DNA of 64,000 nt from Pelagibacterium xiamenense (GCF_021166475.1 NZ_JAJOYS010000001.1:186001-250000), one strand, 5' to 3'; shown: positions 1-11,061, counted from the stretch's first letter. The notes: generated by a model not told the origin, from the letters alone. Program-made: numbers and translations.

Positions 1-106
1 GGTCCGGATGGTACTGCATGGCGAGCTTGCGATAGGCGGATTTGAGCGCCTTGTCGTCGCATTCGCGCGTCACGCCCAGAACGTCGTAGAAATCGGCCTT
101 GGACAT
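1..106 (-). CDS. dnaJ: Chaperone protein DnaJ, N-terminal part (runs off the left edge)
   Basis: DnaJ (Hsp40) brings unfolded proteins to DnaK and stimulates its ATPase in the cytoplasm. Only the first 35 residues are in the window. They form the start of a J domain: [12 protein letters not shown], a basic helix ([14 protein letters not shown]) and the diagnostic HPD loop at residues 33-35. A GAGGGG ribosome binding site precedes the ATG. The gene lies 204 bp downstream of dnaK on the same strand, the usual order, so it is probably read from the dnaK heat-shock promoter. Confidence 0.95.
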   Translation of the reverse strand, partial: MSKADFYDVLGVTRECDDKALKSAYRKLAMQYHPD

Positions 107-238
107 ATCAGATGCCCCTCTTGATTGGGGCACGGAACGGGAAAAGCTGTGTCGCGGTCATTTCTCGTGCCAAATGGGTGTGTAGCTCGGCCAGATGCCG
201 CAGATATTGGCGGCATTTGCCAAAAGAGCAAGTGCGAA

Positions 239-262
239 CGCCCGGACCTGTCGATCCGGGCG
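239..262. terminator. Hairpin in the dnaK-dnaJ gap
   Basis: CGCCCGGA, an 8-nt loop and TCCGGGCG form a perfect 8-bp stem downstream of dnaK. No clean T-run follows on the dnaK strand, so it may be a weak attenuator or an RNA-processing signal that lowers dnaJ expression, not a full terminator. Confidence 0.45.
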
Positions 263-278
263 CCGTCTTTAGCGGTCC

Positions 279-294
279 TGATTCACGTGAAACG
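279..294. promoter_or_regulatory. parS-like site 1 (ParB binding)
   Basis: TGATTCACGTGAAACG matches 14 of 16 positions of the conserved chromosomal parS consensus TGTTTCACGTGAAACA. It is intergenic, between dnaK and dnaJ. Three more copies sharing TGATTCACGTG or its reverse complement occur at 10956, 18856 and 18886. No other CACGTG in the window has parS-like flanks. Confidence 0.6.
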
Positions 295-310
295 GACCCG
301 ATCATGGCTC

Positions 311-2230
<1,920 letters not shown>

Positions 2231-2380
2231 TCATCTGCCTCTTTGTTTGAGCGAGCCCATTTTGGTTTCGGCCCTCGCCATGATGCGCCCTTTAAACTGC
2301 GGCATCGCGTCCTGGCGATGGAGCCGGGCCCCTCTGGGGATGCGTTGGTTCCGTTTTGCCCGTTTTGCGGGCTTGGCTGG

Positions 2381-2411
2381 CTATATAAGGAGGTGCCCTT
2401 CCCCCTTCAAG
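2381..2411 (-). promoter_or_regulatory. RpoH (sigma-32) type promoter of dnaK
   Basis: Read on the minus strand: CTTG (2411-2408), an 18-bp spacer, then CTTATATAG (2389-2381). This agrees closely with the alphaproteobacterial heat-shock consensus, CTTG then about 17-18 bp then CYTATNT. It points at dnaK. The spacer length is the same as in the grpE promoter candidate at 3598-3627, which strengthens both. Confidence 0.75.
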
Positions 2412-2524
2412 CGCACGGGTGCAACCGCGCCGCTTTTTGTGACATTTGCGCCAGGACGTGGCTTTTGAGCACGGTTTTCCGTATGAGTGTGCCCTAACGG
2501 CAAAGTCTGAACAAAGGATTGGCC

Positions 2525-2893
2525 ATGCACCCGCTTTTAAGACGCCTCGGAGCGGTCGGCTTCTTCGGCCTGGCGCTCACCGGACCCGCGCTGGCGCAGG
2601 ATGCGCCGGCCGAAGCCCTTCCGGCGGAGGCCGACAAGCTGCTCTGGTGCGCCTCGGCGGTGCATTTTCTCGGCATTGCGACAGCAGACGAGACCGAGGC
2701 GGATACGTATTTCACCGCCAGCCAGATGCTTCTCGAAAAGGCAGCGGCGACGCTCATCGCCGCCGAAATCCCCGCCGACGACGTCGCCGGCATCGTCGCG
2801 ACTTACGACGAACGTGTGGTCTCGGACTTCGAAAGCGACGCCGACCTGCCTTACGATCCCGGCGCCTGCCTCGACGCCCTCGAGCTCGGCTAG
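2525..2893 (+). CDS. Small exported protein of unknown function
   Basis: A 122-residue protein I do not recognise. It begins with a clear Sec signal peptide: a short basic start (MHPLLRRL), a hydrophobic core (GAVGFFGLALTGPA) and an ALAQD cleavage site, so the mature protein of about 95 residues should be periplasmic. The mature part is acidic and mostly helical-looking, with only two cysteines (LLWCASAV and DPGACLDA), which could form one disulfide. The ATG at 2525 is chosen because AAAGGA lies about 7 bases upstream; the in-frame TTG at 2519 is too close to it. The gene sits alone on the plus strand between dnaK and grpE. Confidence 0.7.
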   Translation: MHPLLRRLGAVGFFGLALTGPALAQDAPAEALPAEADKLLWCASAVHFLGIATADETEADTYFTASQMLLEKAAATLIAAEIPADDVAGIVATYDERVVSDFESDADLPYDPGACLDALELG

Positions 2894-2900
2894 GACGCGC

Positions 2901-3545
2901 CTAGACGCTCTTGTCGATCCCCTCGTCGCCGGACTTGGGCGCCTCTTCGGGCGCGGGCTCGGGTGCGCCGTTGCGCTTGGGGCCGCCCTTGGAGACGCCG
3001 ACCATGGCAGGGCGCAGCACGCGCTCGCCGATGGCATAGCCGGTCTGGACGACCTGCACCACGGTCCCCTCGGGCACCGAAGGGTCGGGTACCTCGAACA
3101 TGGCCTGATGCCGGTGCGGGTCGAACTTCTCGCCCTGAGCCTCGATCGGCTTGACCCCGTGCTTTTGCAAGAGCCGCTGCATTTCGCGCTCGGTCATGTC
3201 GATCCCCTCGATGAGGGATTTCAACGTCCCTTCGGCCGTATCGCGGTCTTCCTGCGGGACGACCATCAGCGCGCGCGCGAGGTTGTCGGTGGCCACGAGC
3301 ATGTCGCGGGCGAACCCGGCGATCGCATAGGCGCGGGTATCCCCTACTTCGCGCTCGGTGCGCTTCCTGAGATTTTCCATCTCGGCTGCCGTGCGCAGCA
3401 CGCGGTCCCGAAGTTCGGCATTTTCCGCCTCGAGCTGGGCGATGCGCTCTTCGGGAGCCGGCTCGGCCTGTTCGGTTTCGGCGCCGGGCGCGTCCGCGCC
3501 GGTCTCGAGCTCGCTTTCAGGCGTTGCGTTTTCGTCACTCATCAT
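2901..3545 (-). CDS. grpE: Nucleotide exchange factor GrpE
   Basis: GrpE releases ADP from DnaK and acts as its thermosensor. It has 214 residues: an acidic, disordered N-terminus (about 45 residues), a long coiled coil with alternating charges ([32 protein letters not shown]), then the compact beta domain with the family signature around [16 protein letters not shown] and [14 protein letters not shown]. Two adjacent ATGs (3545 and 3542) are possible starts. It lies 106 bp downstream of hrcA. It probably has its own heat-shock promoter at 3598-3627 as well as read-through from hrcA. Confidence 0.97.
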   Translation of the reverse strand: MMSDENATPESELETGADAPGAETEQAEPAPEERIAQLEAENAELRDRVLRTAAEMENLRKRTEREVGDTRAYAIAGFARDMLVATDNLARALMVVPQEDRDTAEGTLKSLIEGIDMTEREMQRLLQKHGVKPIEAQGEKFDPHRHQAMFEVPDPSVPEGTVVQVVQTGYAIGERVLRPAMVGVSKGGPKRNGAPEPAPEEAPKSGDEGIDKSV

Positions 3546-3597
3546 AGTGGCGTGTTCCCATTCCGGGTTTGATTATCGGGCAAGTGATTTGCTCCCG

Positions 3598-3627
3598 CAT
3601 ATCGGCCAGCGGGGGAAAAATTTCAAG
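3598..3627 (-). promoter_or_regulatory. RpoH-type promoter candidate of grpE
   Basis: On the minus strand: CTTG (3627-3624), an 18-bp spacer, and CCGATATG (3605-3598), one mismatch from CYTATNT. The spacing is identical to the dnaK promoter at 2381-2411. It lies in the hrcA-grpE gap, about 50 bp before the grpE start. Confidence 0.55.
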
Positions 3628-3651
3628 CCCGGATGCGCCGGGCCCGGCGCC

Positions 3652-4743
3652 CTAGAGCTCGCCCTTCTTGCCGATCAGCCGGGTCACGACATGCGCTGTG
3701 TAATCGACCACCGGCACGATGCGCGCATAATTCAGCCGCGTCGGCCCGATCACACCCAAAACGCCAACCACCTTGTCGTTGGCATCCTTATAGGGCGAAA
3801 GCACCACCGAGGATCCCGAAAGCGAAAACAGCTTGTTTTCCGACCCGATGAAGATGCGCACGCCCTGCGCGGTCTCGGCATCCGAGAGAAGCTCCAGGAG
3901 CCCTTTCTTGTTCTCGATCTCGTCGAACAATTCGCGCACCCGCGCAAGGTCCTCGGACGCCATCGTGTCGTCGATGAGGTTGGCGCGGCCGCGCACGATC
4001 AATGTCGGCGCGCTGGTTTCCTTGTCGATCATCGAGGCGAGGCCCTGATCGACGAGCCGCTGGGCGATCTCGTCGAGTTCGGCGCGCTGCTTTTCGCTCT
4101 GCAGCCGGATCGCTTCCTGCGCTTCCTTGAGCGTGCGCCCGGCAATGTAATGCGCGAGAAAATTGCTCGCCTGGGTCAGCGCGCTCGCGGTCAGCCCCGG
4201 CGGCAGCGCAATGATGCGGTTTTCCACCTGCCCGTCCTGCCCCACGAGAATTGCCATCGCGCGTTCGGGATCGAGCCGGACGAATTCGACGTGCTTCAAG
4301 ACCATGTCCGATTTCGCCGCGATCACCATGCCCGCGCCGTGGCTGAGCCCCGAAAGCATGACGCTCGCTTCGTTGAGGACATCTTCGATATTGCCGGCGC
4401 TGCCGGTGAAATTGCGCGCGATCCTGTCGCGCTCGGCGGCATCCATGGCGCCGATTTCGAGCATGGCGTCGACGAAGAACCGCAACCCCTGCTGGGTGGG
4501 CGCCCGGCCTGCCGAGGTATGCGGCGCCGCGATCAGCCCCAGATCCTCGAGATCGGCCATCACGTTGCGCACCGAGGCTGGCGAAAGCTGGGTGTCGAGC
4601 ATTTTCGAGATCGCCCGGCTGCCCACGGGTTCGCCGGTTTCGATATAGCGTTCGACCAGCCGGCGGAAAATCTCCTGGCTGCGGGCCGAGAGTGTTTCGA
4701 GGAAATCCTGCGATGGGGTCGGAGTGTTCGCCATGTTCACCAT
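3652..4743 (-). CDS. hrcA: Heat-inducible transcription repressor HrcA
   Basis: HrcA represses chaperone genes, classically groESL, by binding CIRCE elements, and is released on heat stress when GroEL is occupied. It has 363 residues. The N-terminal winged helix is clear (GEPVGSRAISKML, SPASVRNVMADLEDLGL, TSAGRAPTQQGLRFFVD), followed by the HrcA dimerisation/insert domains. The start at 4743 has AGGA about 10 bases upstream; an alternative ATG lies three codons in. No CIRCE (TTAGCACTC inverted repeat) is present near hrcA, grpE or dnaK, so its targets are presumably elsewhere. It is divergent from rph, a conserved arrangement. Confidence 0.96.
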   Translation of the reverse strand: MVNMANTPTPSQDFLETLSARSQEIFRRLVERYIETGEPVGSRAISKMLDTQLSPASVRNVMADLEDLGLIAAPHTSAGRAPTQQGLRFFVDAMLEIGAMDAAERDRIARNFTGSAGNIEDVLNEASVMLSGLSHGAGMVIAAKSDMVLKHVEFVRLDPERAMAILVGQDGQVENRIIALPPGLTASALTQASNFLAHYIAGRTLKEAQEAIRLQSEKQRAELDEIAQRLVDQGLASMIDKETSAPTLIVRGRANLIDDTMASEDLARVRELFDEIENKKGLLELLSDAETAQGVRIFIGSENKLFSLSGSSVVLSPYKDANDKVVGVLGVIGPTRLNYARIVPVVDYTAHVVTRLIGKKGEL

Positions 4744-4757
4744 TTAAGGCGAATCCT

Positions 4758-4776
4758 GGGGCTAGCCAATAGCCCC
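4758..4776. promoter_or_regulatory. Hairpin in the hrcA leader
   Basis: GGGGCTA, 5-nt loop, TAGCCCC: a perfect 7-bp inverted repeat 14 bp before the hrcA start in the hrcA-rph gap. It could be an operator or an mRNA leader hairpin; it is not a CIRCE sequence. Confidence 0.4.
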
Positions 4777-4854
4777 GCGCTTGTTCGGACCCCGGTGAAA
4801 GGTTAAGAGGCGGTAACCAATCCAGGCGACGACGAATCCAAGGGACATTTTATT

Positions 4855-5574
4855 ATGCGGCCAAGCGGGCGGGCACCAGACCAGATGCGGGCAGTCACCC
4901 TCGAGCGGGGCGTGGCGCCACAAGCCGAAGGCTCCTGCCTCGTGGCCTTCGGGCGCACGCGCGTGCTGTGCACCGCGAGCGTCGAAACCGGGGTCCCCTC
5001 CTGGCGCCGCGGCCAGGGGCTCGGCTGGGTAACCGCCGAATACGGCATGCTGCCGCGCGCCACCGGCCAGCGCACCCGCCGCGAGGCGACCGCCGGCAAG
5101 CAATCGGGCCGCACCCAGGAAATTCAGCGTCTGATCGGGCGCTCCTTGCGGGCGGTGATCGATATGGCGGCGCTCGGTGAAAACCAGATCGTCCTCGATT
5201 GCGACGTCCTCGAAGCCGACGGCGGCACCCGTACCGCCTCGATCACCGGCGCCTTCGTCGCGCTCAGTGAAGCCATAAACTGGATGAAGCACCGCGAACT
5301 GTTGAAGGGCGAGCCCATCCGCGACCACGTCGCGGCAATCTCCTGCGGCGTTTATCGCGGCACCCCTGTGCTCGACCTTGATTATCTCGAAGACAGCGAA
5401 GCGGAAACCGACGCTAATTTCGTTCTGACCGGCGCGGGCAAGTTCGTTGAGGTGCAGGGCACCGCCGAGGGCGAGCCGTTTTCCGCCGACGACCTCGCCG
5501 CGCTCATCGGTCTGGCCCAGAAGGGCGTCGGCGAACTCGTCGACCTGCAGAAGTCCGCGCTGGGGGCAGAGTGA
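4855..5574 (+). CDS. rph: Ribonuclease PH
   Basis: Phosphorolytic 3'-5' exoribonuclease that trims the 3' ends of tRNA precursors. It has 239 residues, the standard length, as one RNase PH fold. The family start [13 protein letters not shown], the RNA-contact region [20 protein letters not shown] and the active-site stretch [18 protein letters not shown] are all intact. It is first gene of a tight operon: its TGA overlaps the start of rdgB (TGATG), and rdgB overlaps hemW. Confidence 0.97.
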   Translation: MRPSGRAPDQMRAVTLERGVAPQAEGSCLVAFGRTRVLCTASVETGVPSWRRGQGLGWVTAEYGMLPRATGQRTRREATAGKQSGRTQEIQRLIGRSLRAVIDMAALGENQIVLDCDVLEADGGTRTASITGAFVALSEAINWMKHRELLKGEPIRDHVAAISCGVYRGTPVLDLDYLEDSEAETDANFVLTGAGKFVEVQGTAEGEPFSADDLAALIGLAQKGVGELVDLQKSALGAE

Positions 5575-6212
5575 TGGGCGATTGGCCGAAACTTTCGCGC
5601 GGCGACACCCTCGTTCTGGCGACTCACAACGCGGGCAAGCTGGCCGAATTCCGCGATCTCCTGAAGGATTTCGGGCTGGCGATCACCTCGGCGGGCGAAC
5701 TCGGCCTGCCCGAGCCCGAGGAAACCGGCACGACCTTCGTTGAAAACGCGCGGCTGAAGGCCCATGCCGCCGCCAAGGCGACCGGCCAGATCGCGCTTTC
5801 GGACGATTCGGGGATTTCCGTCGACGCGCTCGAGGGCGCCCCCGGCGTCTATACGGCGGACTGGGCCGGCATCCCGCGCGATTTCGGCCGCGCCATGCAA
5901 AAGGTCGAGGACGAACTTCAAAAGCGCGGAGCGACTGCGCCCTCCGAGCGCCGTGCCGCCTTCAACGCCACGTTCTGTCTCGCCCACCCTGACGGCCGCG
6001 ACGTGATTTTCACAGGCGTCGCTCCGGGCACTCTCGTCTGGCCCCCGCGCGGGGAGAACGGGCACGGATACGACCCGATGTTCCTCCCCGACGGGCAAAC
6101 CCGCACCTTCGGCGAAATGAGCGCCGAGGAAAAACACTCCTGGGCCCCGGGCAAACCGGGCCTCTCCCATCGCGCCCGTGCCTTCGCGAAATTCGTCGAG
6201 GACATCCTTTGA
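5574..6212 (+). CDS. rdgB: XTP/dITP diphosphatase (RdgB/HAM1)
   Basis: House-cleaning pyrophosphatase that hydrolyses dITP, XTP and other deaminated purine triphosphates to monophosphates, keeping them out of DNA and RNA. It has 212 residues with the Ham1 motifs [16 protein letters not shown] near the N-terminus, [17 protein letters not shown] near residue 75 and [12 protein letters not shown] near 165. The ATG at 5574 overlaps the rph stop; a GTG one codon earlier is an alternative. Its stop overlaps the hemW start by translational coupling. Confidence 0.97.
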   Translation: MGDWPKLSRGDTLVLATHNAGKLAEFRDLLKDFGLAITSAGELGLPEPEETGTTFVENARLKAHAAAKATGQIALSDDSGISVDALEGAPGVYTADWAGIPRDFGRAMQKVEDELQKRGATAPSERRAAFNATFCLAHPDGRDVIFTGVAPGTLVWPPRGENGHGYDPMFLPDGQTRTFGEMSAEEKHSWAPGKPGLSHRARAFAKFVEDIL

Positions 6213-7360
6213 GCGCCAATTCCGCATTCGGGGTCTATATTCACTGGCCGTTCTGCGCGGCCAAATGCCCCTATTGCGACTTCAATTCCCACGTCCATCA
6301 CGGCGCCTTCGACGAGGTTTCCTTCGTCGAGGCCTACACAAAAGAGATCGCAACGACCGCCGCCCGCGCCCCGGACCGGCTCGTCCAGTCGATCTTTTTC
6401 GGCGGTGGCACGCCCTCGCTGATGAACCCGGCCTCGGTCGAAGCGATCCTCGATGCGGTGGCCAGGCACTGGCCGGTCGCCGACAACGCGGAAATCACCC
6501 TTGAAGCCAACCCCACCTCGGTCGAGGCGGAACGCTTCCGCGGCTACCGCGCAGCCGGCGTCAACCGCGTCTCGCTCGGGGTGCAATCGCTCCGCCCCGA
6601 ACCGCTCGCGCGGCTGGGGCGGCTTCATTCGGTCGAGGATGCGGTGGCCGCCGTGCGGCTCGCGCAGGAGATCTTCCCGCGCTCGAGCTTCGACATCATC
6701 TATGCCCGCCCCGAACAGACCCTGGGCGAATGGGAAGAGGAACTGACCGACGCGCTCGCGCTCTCGGCGGGGCACCTTTCGCTCTACCAGCTCACCATCG
6801 AGCAGGGCACGCGCTATTTCGACCTCTTTCACGCGGGAAAACTCAAAATGCCGTCGGAAGATCTCTCCGCCGACATGTTCGAGATGACCCAGGACCTGAC
6901 CGCCTCCTACGGTCTTCCGGCCTACGAAATCTCCAATCACGCCCGCCCCGGTCAGGAAAGCCGGCACAACCTGACGTATTGGCGCTATGGCGAATATGCC
7001 GGCATCGGCCCGGGCGCCCATGGCCGGCTGCTGATCAACGGCGCCCGCCACGCCACCGCCGCGGAAAAAATGCCGTTCAAATGGTGGGAAAAGGTGATGG
7101 AAAAGGGCGACGGCCTCGAGGTCGACGATCTTCTGACCTGGGACGAGGAAGGCGACGAATACCTCGTCATGGGCCTGCGTTTGCGCGAAGGCATCGACCC
7201 GAACCGCTATGCGGCTCTCTCCCGCCGCAGCCTCGCCGCAAGTCAGATCGACTATCTCAAGGATATCGGCTTCATCGAAACCCTTCCCAACGGCCGCCTG
7301 CGCGTGACCGACAAGGGCTGGCCCGTGCTCGACGCGGTGGTCGCGGATCTGGCAGCCTAA
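6209..7360 (+). CDS. hemW: Radical SAM heme chaperone HemW
   Basis: HemW-type radical SAM protein thought to insert heme into respiratory enzymes. It has 383 residues. The cluster motif near residue 14 is [10 protein letters not shown]: CxxxCxxC followed by Phe instead of the fourth Cys of true coproporphyrinogen oxidase HemN, which favours Hem[10 protein letters not shown] and the C-terminal HemN_C region are present. Translation starts at a TTG that overlaps the rdgB stop (TTGA), so the three-gene operon rph-rdgB-hemW is translationally coupled. Confidence 0.93.
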   Translation: MSANSAFGVYIHWPFCAAKCPYCDFNSHVHHGAFDEVSFVEAYTKEIATTAARAPDRLVQSIFFGGGTPSLMNPASVEAILDAVARHWPVADNAEITLEANPTSVEAERFRGYRAAGVNRVSLGVQSLRPEPLARLGRLHSVEDAVAAVRLAQEIFPRSSFDIIYARPEQTLGEWEEELTDALALSAGHLSLYQLTIEQGTRYFDLFHAGKLKMPSEDLSADMFEMTQDLTASYGLPAYEISNHARPGQESRHNLTYWRYGEYAGIGPGAHGRLLINGARHATAAEKMPFKWWEKVMEKGDGLEVDDLLTWDEEGDEYLVMGLRLREGIDPNRYAALSRRSLAASQIDYLKDIGFIETLPNGRLRVTDKGWPVLDAVVADLAA

Positions 7361-7364
7361 GCGC

Positions 7365-8624
7365 TTACTGCCCCAAACTCGCCCCCACCGGGGGGATCAC
7401 GTTTCCGCTCCCGGCCGGCCGCGCGGTCTGGGCTGGCACGCCGCCAAGCCGGACCGGATCGAGCACCTGCCCCCGTCCCTGCAGGATTTGCTTGATGACC
7501 AGCCCGTATTCGGCCCGCCCGTCAGGCAGGAAGCGGAACGGTCCGTCGCGCCCTGTGAACCCCGAAAGCCGCGTCAGAACCCCGCTCGAATACCGCGGCT
7601 GGGTCAGAACGAGCGCGTCATTGCCCGCCAGAAGCACGGCCGTATAAGCGAGCGTCGCAAACGGGTGCGGCGCGCCGCCGAACCGGGCCTCGTATTCTCG
7701 CGCCAGCATGGCGAGCCCGTTCGGATCGACCGCCGGATAGATCGCGCCCGAGAGATAGGGCTGACCCAGGACCGCGCTGTCGCCCTCCCAGTCCGCCGAA
7801 CCGACAATGACGATCCGGTCGCGGCTGACCCCCGCCGCTTCGAGCAGGATCGCAAAGCTCGGCGCGGTGGCGCGGTCGGGAAGAAACAGCGTATCGATCT
7901 GCCCCGCCTTCAAGAGCGGCACAAGATTTTCGATCGCCTGCCGCCCGCTCGTCTCGTCCGAAAACATCTCGACCCCGCGCACAGCGAGGCTCATCTCCCG
8001 CGTTGTCGCCTCGAAGGCCGCGCGCTGCAACCGGCCATAGGCGTTGTCGGGGATGACCGCCGCGACCGCCTGCGCCCCTTGCGCCCGCGCGAACCCGATC
8101 GAGCGCATGACTTCGACTTCGGGCATGACGTTGAGGAGATAGACCCCGCTTTCGGCCACCGCCGAGGTGTTGGAAAACCCGATGAGCGGAATGTTCGCGC
8201 CCCTGGCGACATCGCCCGCCGCCGCAACCGCATCGGCCAGCAGCGGCCCGAGAATGAGGCTCGCCTTCTCGCTCACCGCCTCCTGTGCCGCCGCCCGCGC
8301 CCCCGAAGCGCTGCCGCCGGTATCCTTTATGACGAGCTGGATATTGCTCCCGGCGATTTCCATCGCCATGCGCGAGGCCGCTGCCATCGAGCCCCCGACA
8401 TTCGCGGCGCTGCCCGAAAGCGGCAGCAGCATCGCCACCCGCACCGGGCCGGACCCTACGATATCCCCGCGCGCCGAGGGCAGCGGCTCTGCCGCTACAG
8501 ACGCTGTATTGGAAGGCATCGGCAGCCCGGTGCTGGCGGGAAACCCGAAATCGGCGGTCGGCGAGCACGCTGCGAGAATGCCGAGCGCGCAGAACCCCAA
8601 AAGGAATTTCAAAGCCCCACGCAT
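7365..8624 (-). CDS. LpoA-like penicillin-binding protein activator (periplasmic-binding fold lipoprotein)
   Basis: A 419-residue outer-membrane lipoprotein with a Leu/Ile/Val-binding-protein fold (Peripla_BP_6), the group that includes the LpoA activator of peptidoglycan synthase PBP1a. The signal peptide (MRGALKFLLGFCALGILAAC) ends in a lipobox with Cys20. Characteristic stretches are VAMLLPLSGSAANVGG and LILGPLLADAV. The start at 8624 is chosen because AAAAGGGG precedes it by 6 bases and it gives a proper signal peptide; an upstream ATG at 8678 would bury it. It is divergent from rsmI-yraN-gshB, a common alphaproteobacterial neighbourhood. That it activates a PBP is inference from family and context. 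Confidence 0.85.
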   Translation of the reverse strand: MRGALKFLLGFCALGILAACSPTADFGFPASTGLPMPSNTASVAAEPLPSARGDIVGSGPVRVAMLLPLSGSAANVGGSMAAASRMAMEIAGSNIQLVIKDTGGSASGARAAAQEAVSEKASLILGPLLADAVAAAGDVARGANIPLIGFSNTSAVAESGVYLLNVMPEVEVMRSIGFARAQGAQAVAAVIPDNAYGRLQRAAFEATTREMSLAVRGVEMFSDETSGRQAIENLVPLLKAGQIDTLFLPDRATAPSFAILLEAAGVSRDRIVIVGSADWEGDSAVLGQPYLSGAIYPAVDPNGLAMLAREYEARFGGAPHPFATLAYTAVLLAGNDALVLTQPRYSSGVLTRLSGFTGRDGPFRFLPDGRAEYGLVIKQILQGRGQVLDPVRLGGVPAQTARPAGSGNVIPPVGASLGQ

Positions 8625-8749
8625 GCCACGCCCCTTTTGGTGATTCGCCTCTCCGGTAAGGATGGCGATTCTATACAAACCGGGCCGGAATGCTAAAAGG
8701 CTTTGAGTTCGGGTGGTCGTGTCCCTGCCACCGCCAACGGGAGCCCCTA

Positions 8750-9643
8750 TTGTCAGAACCCGCCGACAAAGACTACGCCATCGGCACCCACCGGTTCACG
8801 CCCGGGCGCCCCGCGCCGGGGCTCTACCTCGTTGCGACACCGATCGGGAATTTGAAGGACATCACCATCCGCGCGCTCGATATCCTCGCGGGCGCCGACC
8901 TGATCCTGTGCGAGGATACCCGCCACACCGCGCGGCTCTGCGAGGCCTACGCCATAAGAACCCCGCGCACCGCGCTCCACGAGCATAACGAACGCGCCCG
9001 CATCGAGGGTATAGTGAAGCGTCTCGAAGAAGGCGCCGCGATCGCCCTCGTTTCGGATGCGGGCACGCCGCTCCTCTCCGATCCGGGCTTCCCTCTCGTC
9101 CGTGCCGCCCGCGAGGCGGACCTGCCTGTCTTCCCCGTCCCCGGCGCATCGGCGCTCCTCGCCGCGCTGACGGGCGCGGGGCTGCCCACCGACGCCTTCT
9201 CCTTCATCGGCTTTCTTCCCGCCAAGACCGGCCAGCGCAAGAACGCGCTCGCGCCGCTTGCCGCGCGCACCGAAACGCTCGTCTTTTACGAATCCCCCCG
9301 CCGCATTGCCGCATCGCTTTCGGACATGGCTGAAACCTTCGGCCCCGAACGTCCGGCCGTCGTCGCCATGGAGATCACCAAACGCTTCGAGCGCTTCGCC
9401 TCCGGCCCGCTCGCTGAACTCGCCGCGGATTTCGACGCCGATGATCCCAAGGGCGAGGCGGTCATCCTCGTTGGCGGCGGCGACGGCAGCCCGCCCGCTG
9501 CCGAGGGCGACTGGCAGGACGAACTCGCCACGCTCATGTCCGAAAAACCCCTGCGCGCCGCCGTTGACGATGTCGCGCAGAAATTCGGGCTCCGCCGCAA
9601 GGAGGTCTACAATGCCGCCCTCGGACTCAAGGCCCGGACTTAA
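8750..9643 (+). CDS. rsmI: 16S rRNA (cytidine-1402-2'-O)-methyltransferase RsmI
   Basis: SAM-dependent tetrapyrrole-methylase-fold enzyme that 2'-O-methylates C1402 in the decoding centre of 16S rRNA. Motifs: GLYLVATPIGNLKDITIRAL, ILCEDTRHTARLC, LVSDAGTPLLSDPGFPLV and EITKRFERFASG. The TTG at 8750 (reads MSEPADKDYAI) has GGAG 6 bases upstream; the in-frame ATG at 8690 would add 20 non-conserved residues without a ribosome binding site. About 297 residues from the TTG. Its 3' end overlaps yraN by 32 bases. Confidence 0.94.
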   Translation: MSEPADKDYAIGTHRFTPGRPAPGLYLVATPIGNLKDITIRALDILAGADLILCEDTRHTARLCEAYAIRTPRTALHEHNERARIEGIVKRLEEGAAIALVSDAGTPLLSDPGFPLVRAAREADLPVFPVPGASALLAALTGAGLPTDAFSFIGFLPAKTGQRKNALAPLAARTETLVFYESPRRIAASLSDMAETFGPERPAVVAMEITKRFERFASGPLAELAADFDADDPKGEAVILVGGGDGSPPAAEGDWQDELATLMSEKPLRAAVDDVAQKFGLRRKEVYNAALGLKART

Positions 9644-9998
9644 CCGCCGTCAGGCCGCGGAACGCCGGGGCCGGCGCGGCGAACTTTGGGCCGAACTGTT
9701 CCTGCGCGCAAAGCTCTACAAAACGCTTTACCGCCGCTACAGAACCCCCAGCGGGGAGATCGACCTCATCGTCCGGCGCGGGCGCACCATCGTCTTCGTC
9801 GAGGTCAAGCAGCGTGCCAGCGCCGCGCAATACGGCGAGGCCATGGAGGCGGTCAACACGCGCCGCATCTCCGGTGCCGCGGGCTGGTTCGAGTCCCGCC
9901 ACCCGCAATATTCCGGTTTCGATTACCGCTTCGACGTGATTTTCCTTGCGCCGGGCCGCTGGCCGTCCCATCTCTCCAATGCCTTTTTCGCCCACTGA
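9612..9998 (+). CDS. yraN: YraN family protein (UPF0102), predicted nuclease-fold
   Basis: A 128-residue UPF0102 protein with a restriction-endonuclease-like core: GEIDLIVRRGRTIVFVEVKQR supplies the D...ExK pattern, and the start carries the family GRRGELWAELFLR helix. The function is not established. It starts inside the end of rsmI at an ATG preceded by a strong AAGGAGG (9599-9605), so the 32-base overlap is real coupling. Followed 18 bp later by gshB. Confidence 0.93.
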   Translation: MPPSDSRPGLNRRQAAERRGRRGELWAELFLRAKLYKTLYRRYRTPSGEIDLIVRRGRTIVFVEVKQRASAAQYGEAMEAVNTRRISGAAGWFESRHPQYSGFDYRFDVIFLAPGRWPSHLSNAFFAH

Positions 9999-10016
9999 CG
10001 CTTTTTGGAGCCGTGA

Positions 10017-10958
10017 ATGCCCCTTTCCGTTGCCGTCCAGATGGACCCCATCGATGCCATCAACCCGCTTGGCGATTCGAGCTTCGCGCTGATGCTCGAA
10101 GCCCAGGCGCGCGGCCACACGCTTTTTTATTATACGCCCTCCTCGCTCGCCCAGCGCGGCGACACGGTCACGGCCCGCGTGCACCGCGTCACGGTCGACG
10201 ACAAGGAAAAGGGCCTGCATTTCACCCTCGAGGACTGGAAAAAGACCGACCTTTCGGATTTCGACGTCGTCCTGTTGCGCCAGGACCCGCCGTTCGACAT
10301 GAACTACATCACCACAACCCACATGCTCGAACGCATCCACCCCGAAACGCTGGTGGTCAATCACCCCGGCGAAGTGCGCAACGCGCCGGAAAAAATCCTC
10401 GTCACACAATTCCCCGAATTGATGCCCGATACGCTCATCACCCGCGACCGCGAGGAGATCCGCGCTTTCCGGGAAGAGTTCGGCGACATCATCGTCAAGC
10501 CGCTTTTCGGCAATGGCGGCGCCGGGGTCTTCCGCATCCAGCCGGGCGATGAAAACCTCGCATCGCTTCTTGAGCTCTTCGAAACCAATTTCCGCGAACC
10601 GTTCATGATCCAGCGCTACCTCCCCGAGGTCAGGAAGGGCGACAAGCGCATTATCCTCGTCGACGGCGAGCCCGTTGCCGGGCTCAACCGCGTTCCTGCC
10701 GAGGGCGAGGCGCGCTCGAACATGCATGTGGGCGGCCGTCCCGAGCTCTCGGAATTGACCGACCGCGAGCGCGAAATCTGCGCTGCGATCGGTCCCGAAC
10801 TCAAAAAGCGCGATCTGATTTTCGTCGGCATCGACGTTATCGGCGGGTATCTGACGGAAATCAACGTCACCTCCCCCACCGGCATCCGCGAGGTCAAGCG
10901 CTTCGGTGGCCCCGATATCGCGGTATGCGTCTGGGACGCGATCGAAAGGCGCCGGTGA
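10017..10958 (+). CDS. gshB: Glutathione synthetase
   Basis: ATP-grasp ligase that joins glycine to gamma-glutamylcysteine, the last step of glutathione synthesis. It has 313 residues: N-terminal domain with [19 protein letters not shown], then the ATP-grasp domain with [38 protein letters not shown] and the C-terminal [15 protein letters not shown]-like stretch ([15 protein letters not shown]). Last gene of rsmI-yraN-gshB. Its TGA stop codon is the first bases of a parS-like site. Confidence 0.97.
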   Translation: MPLSVAVQMDPIDAINPLGDSSFALMLEAQARGHTLFYYTPSSLAQRGDTVTARVHRVTVDDKEKGLHFTLEDWKKTDLSDFDVVLLRQDPPFDMNYITTTHMLERIHPETLVVNHPGEVRNAPEKILVTQFPELMPDTLITRDREEIRAFREEFGDIIVKPLFGNGGAGVFRIQPGDENLASLLELFETNFREPFMIQRYLPEVRKGDKRIILVDGEPVAGLNRVPAEGEARSNMHVGGRPELSELTDREREICAAIGPELKKRDLIFVGIDVIGGYLTEINVTSPTGIREVKRFGGPDIAVCVWDAIERRR

Positions 10959-10971
10959 TTCACGTGGAACA
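10956..10971. promoter_or_regulatory. parS-like site 2
   Basis: TGATTCACGTGGAACA, 14 of 16 matches to TGTTTCACGTGAAACA or to its variant TGTTCCACGTGGAACA. It overlaps the stop codon of gshB. Shares TGATTCACGTG with sites 1 and 3. Confidence 0.6.
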
Positions 10972-11008
10972 AGAAAGGGCGCACACAGCACCCCCGGCAG
11001 CCAACGCT

Positions 11009-11026
11009 TGAGCCTCCGGCTCATTT
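11009..11026 (+). terminator. Terminator of gshB
   Basis: TGAGCC, TCC loop, GGCTCA then TTT: a compact 6-bp hairpin with a short T-run, about 50 bp after the gshB stop. Confidence 0.5.
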
Positions 11027-11036
11027 AGGCCAGTCT

Positions 11037-11059
11037 GCCCCCAGCTGAGTCTTGGGGGC
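11037..11059 (+). promoter_or_regulatory. Hairpin in the marC leader
   Basis: GCCCCCA, 9-nt loop, TGGGGGC. The right arm contains the only purine-rich run (TGGGGG) before the marC TTG start, so folding would hide the ribosome binding site. It is either a translational control hairpin or a second terminator. Confidence 0.4.
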
Positions 11060-11061
11060 CA

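Noticed and set aside
4744-4854. CIRCE element upstream of hrcA
   Set aside because: Only a GGGGCTA/TAGCCCC hairpin is present; it does not resemble TTAGCACTC-N9-GAGTGCTAA.
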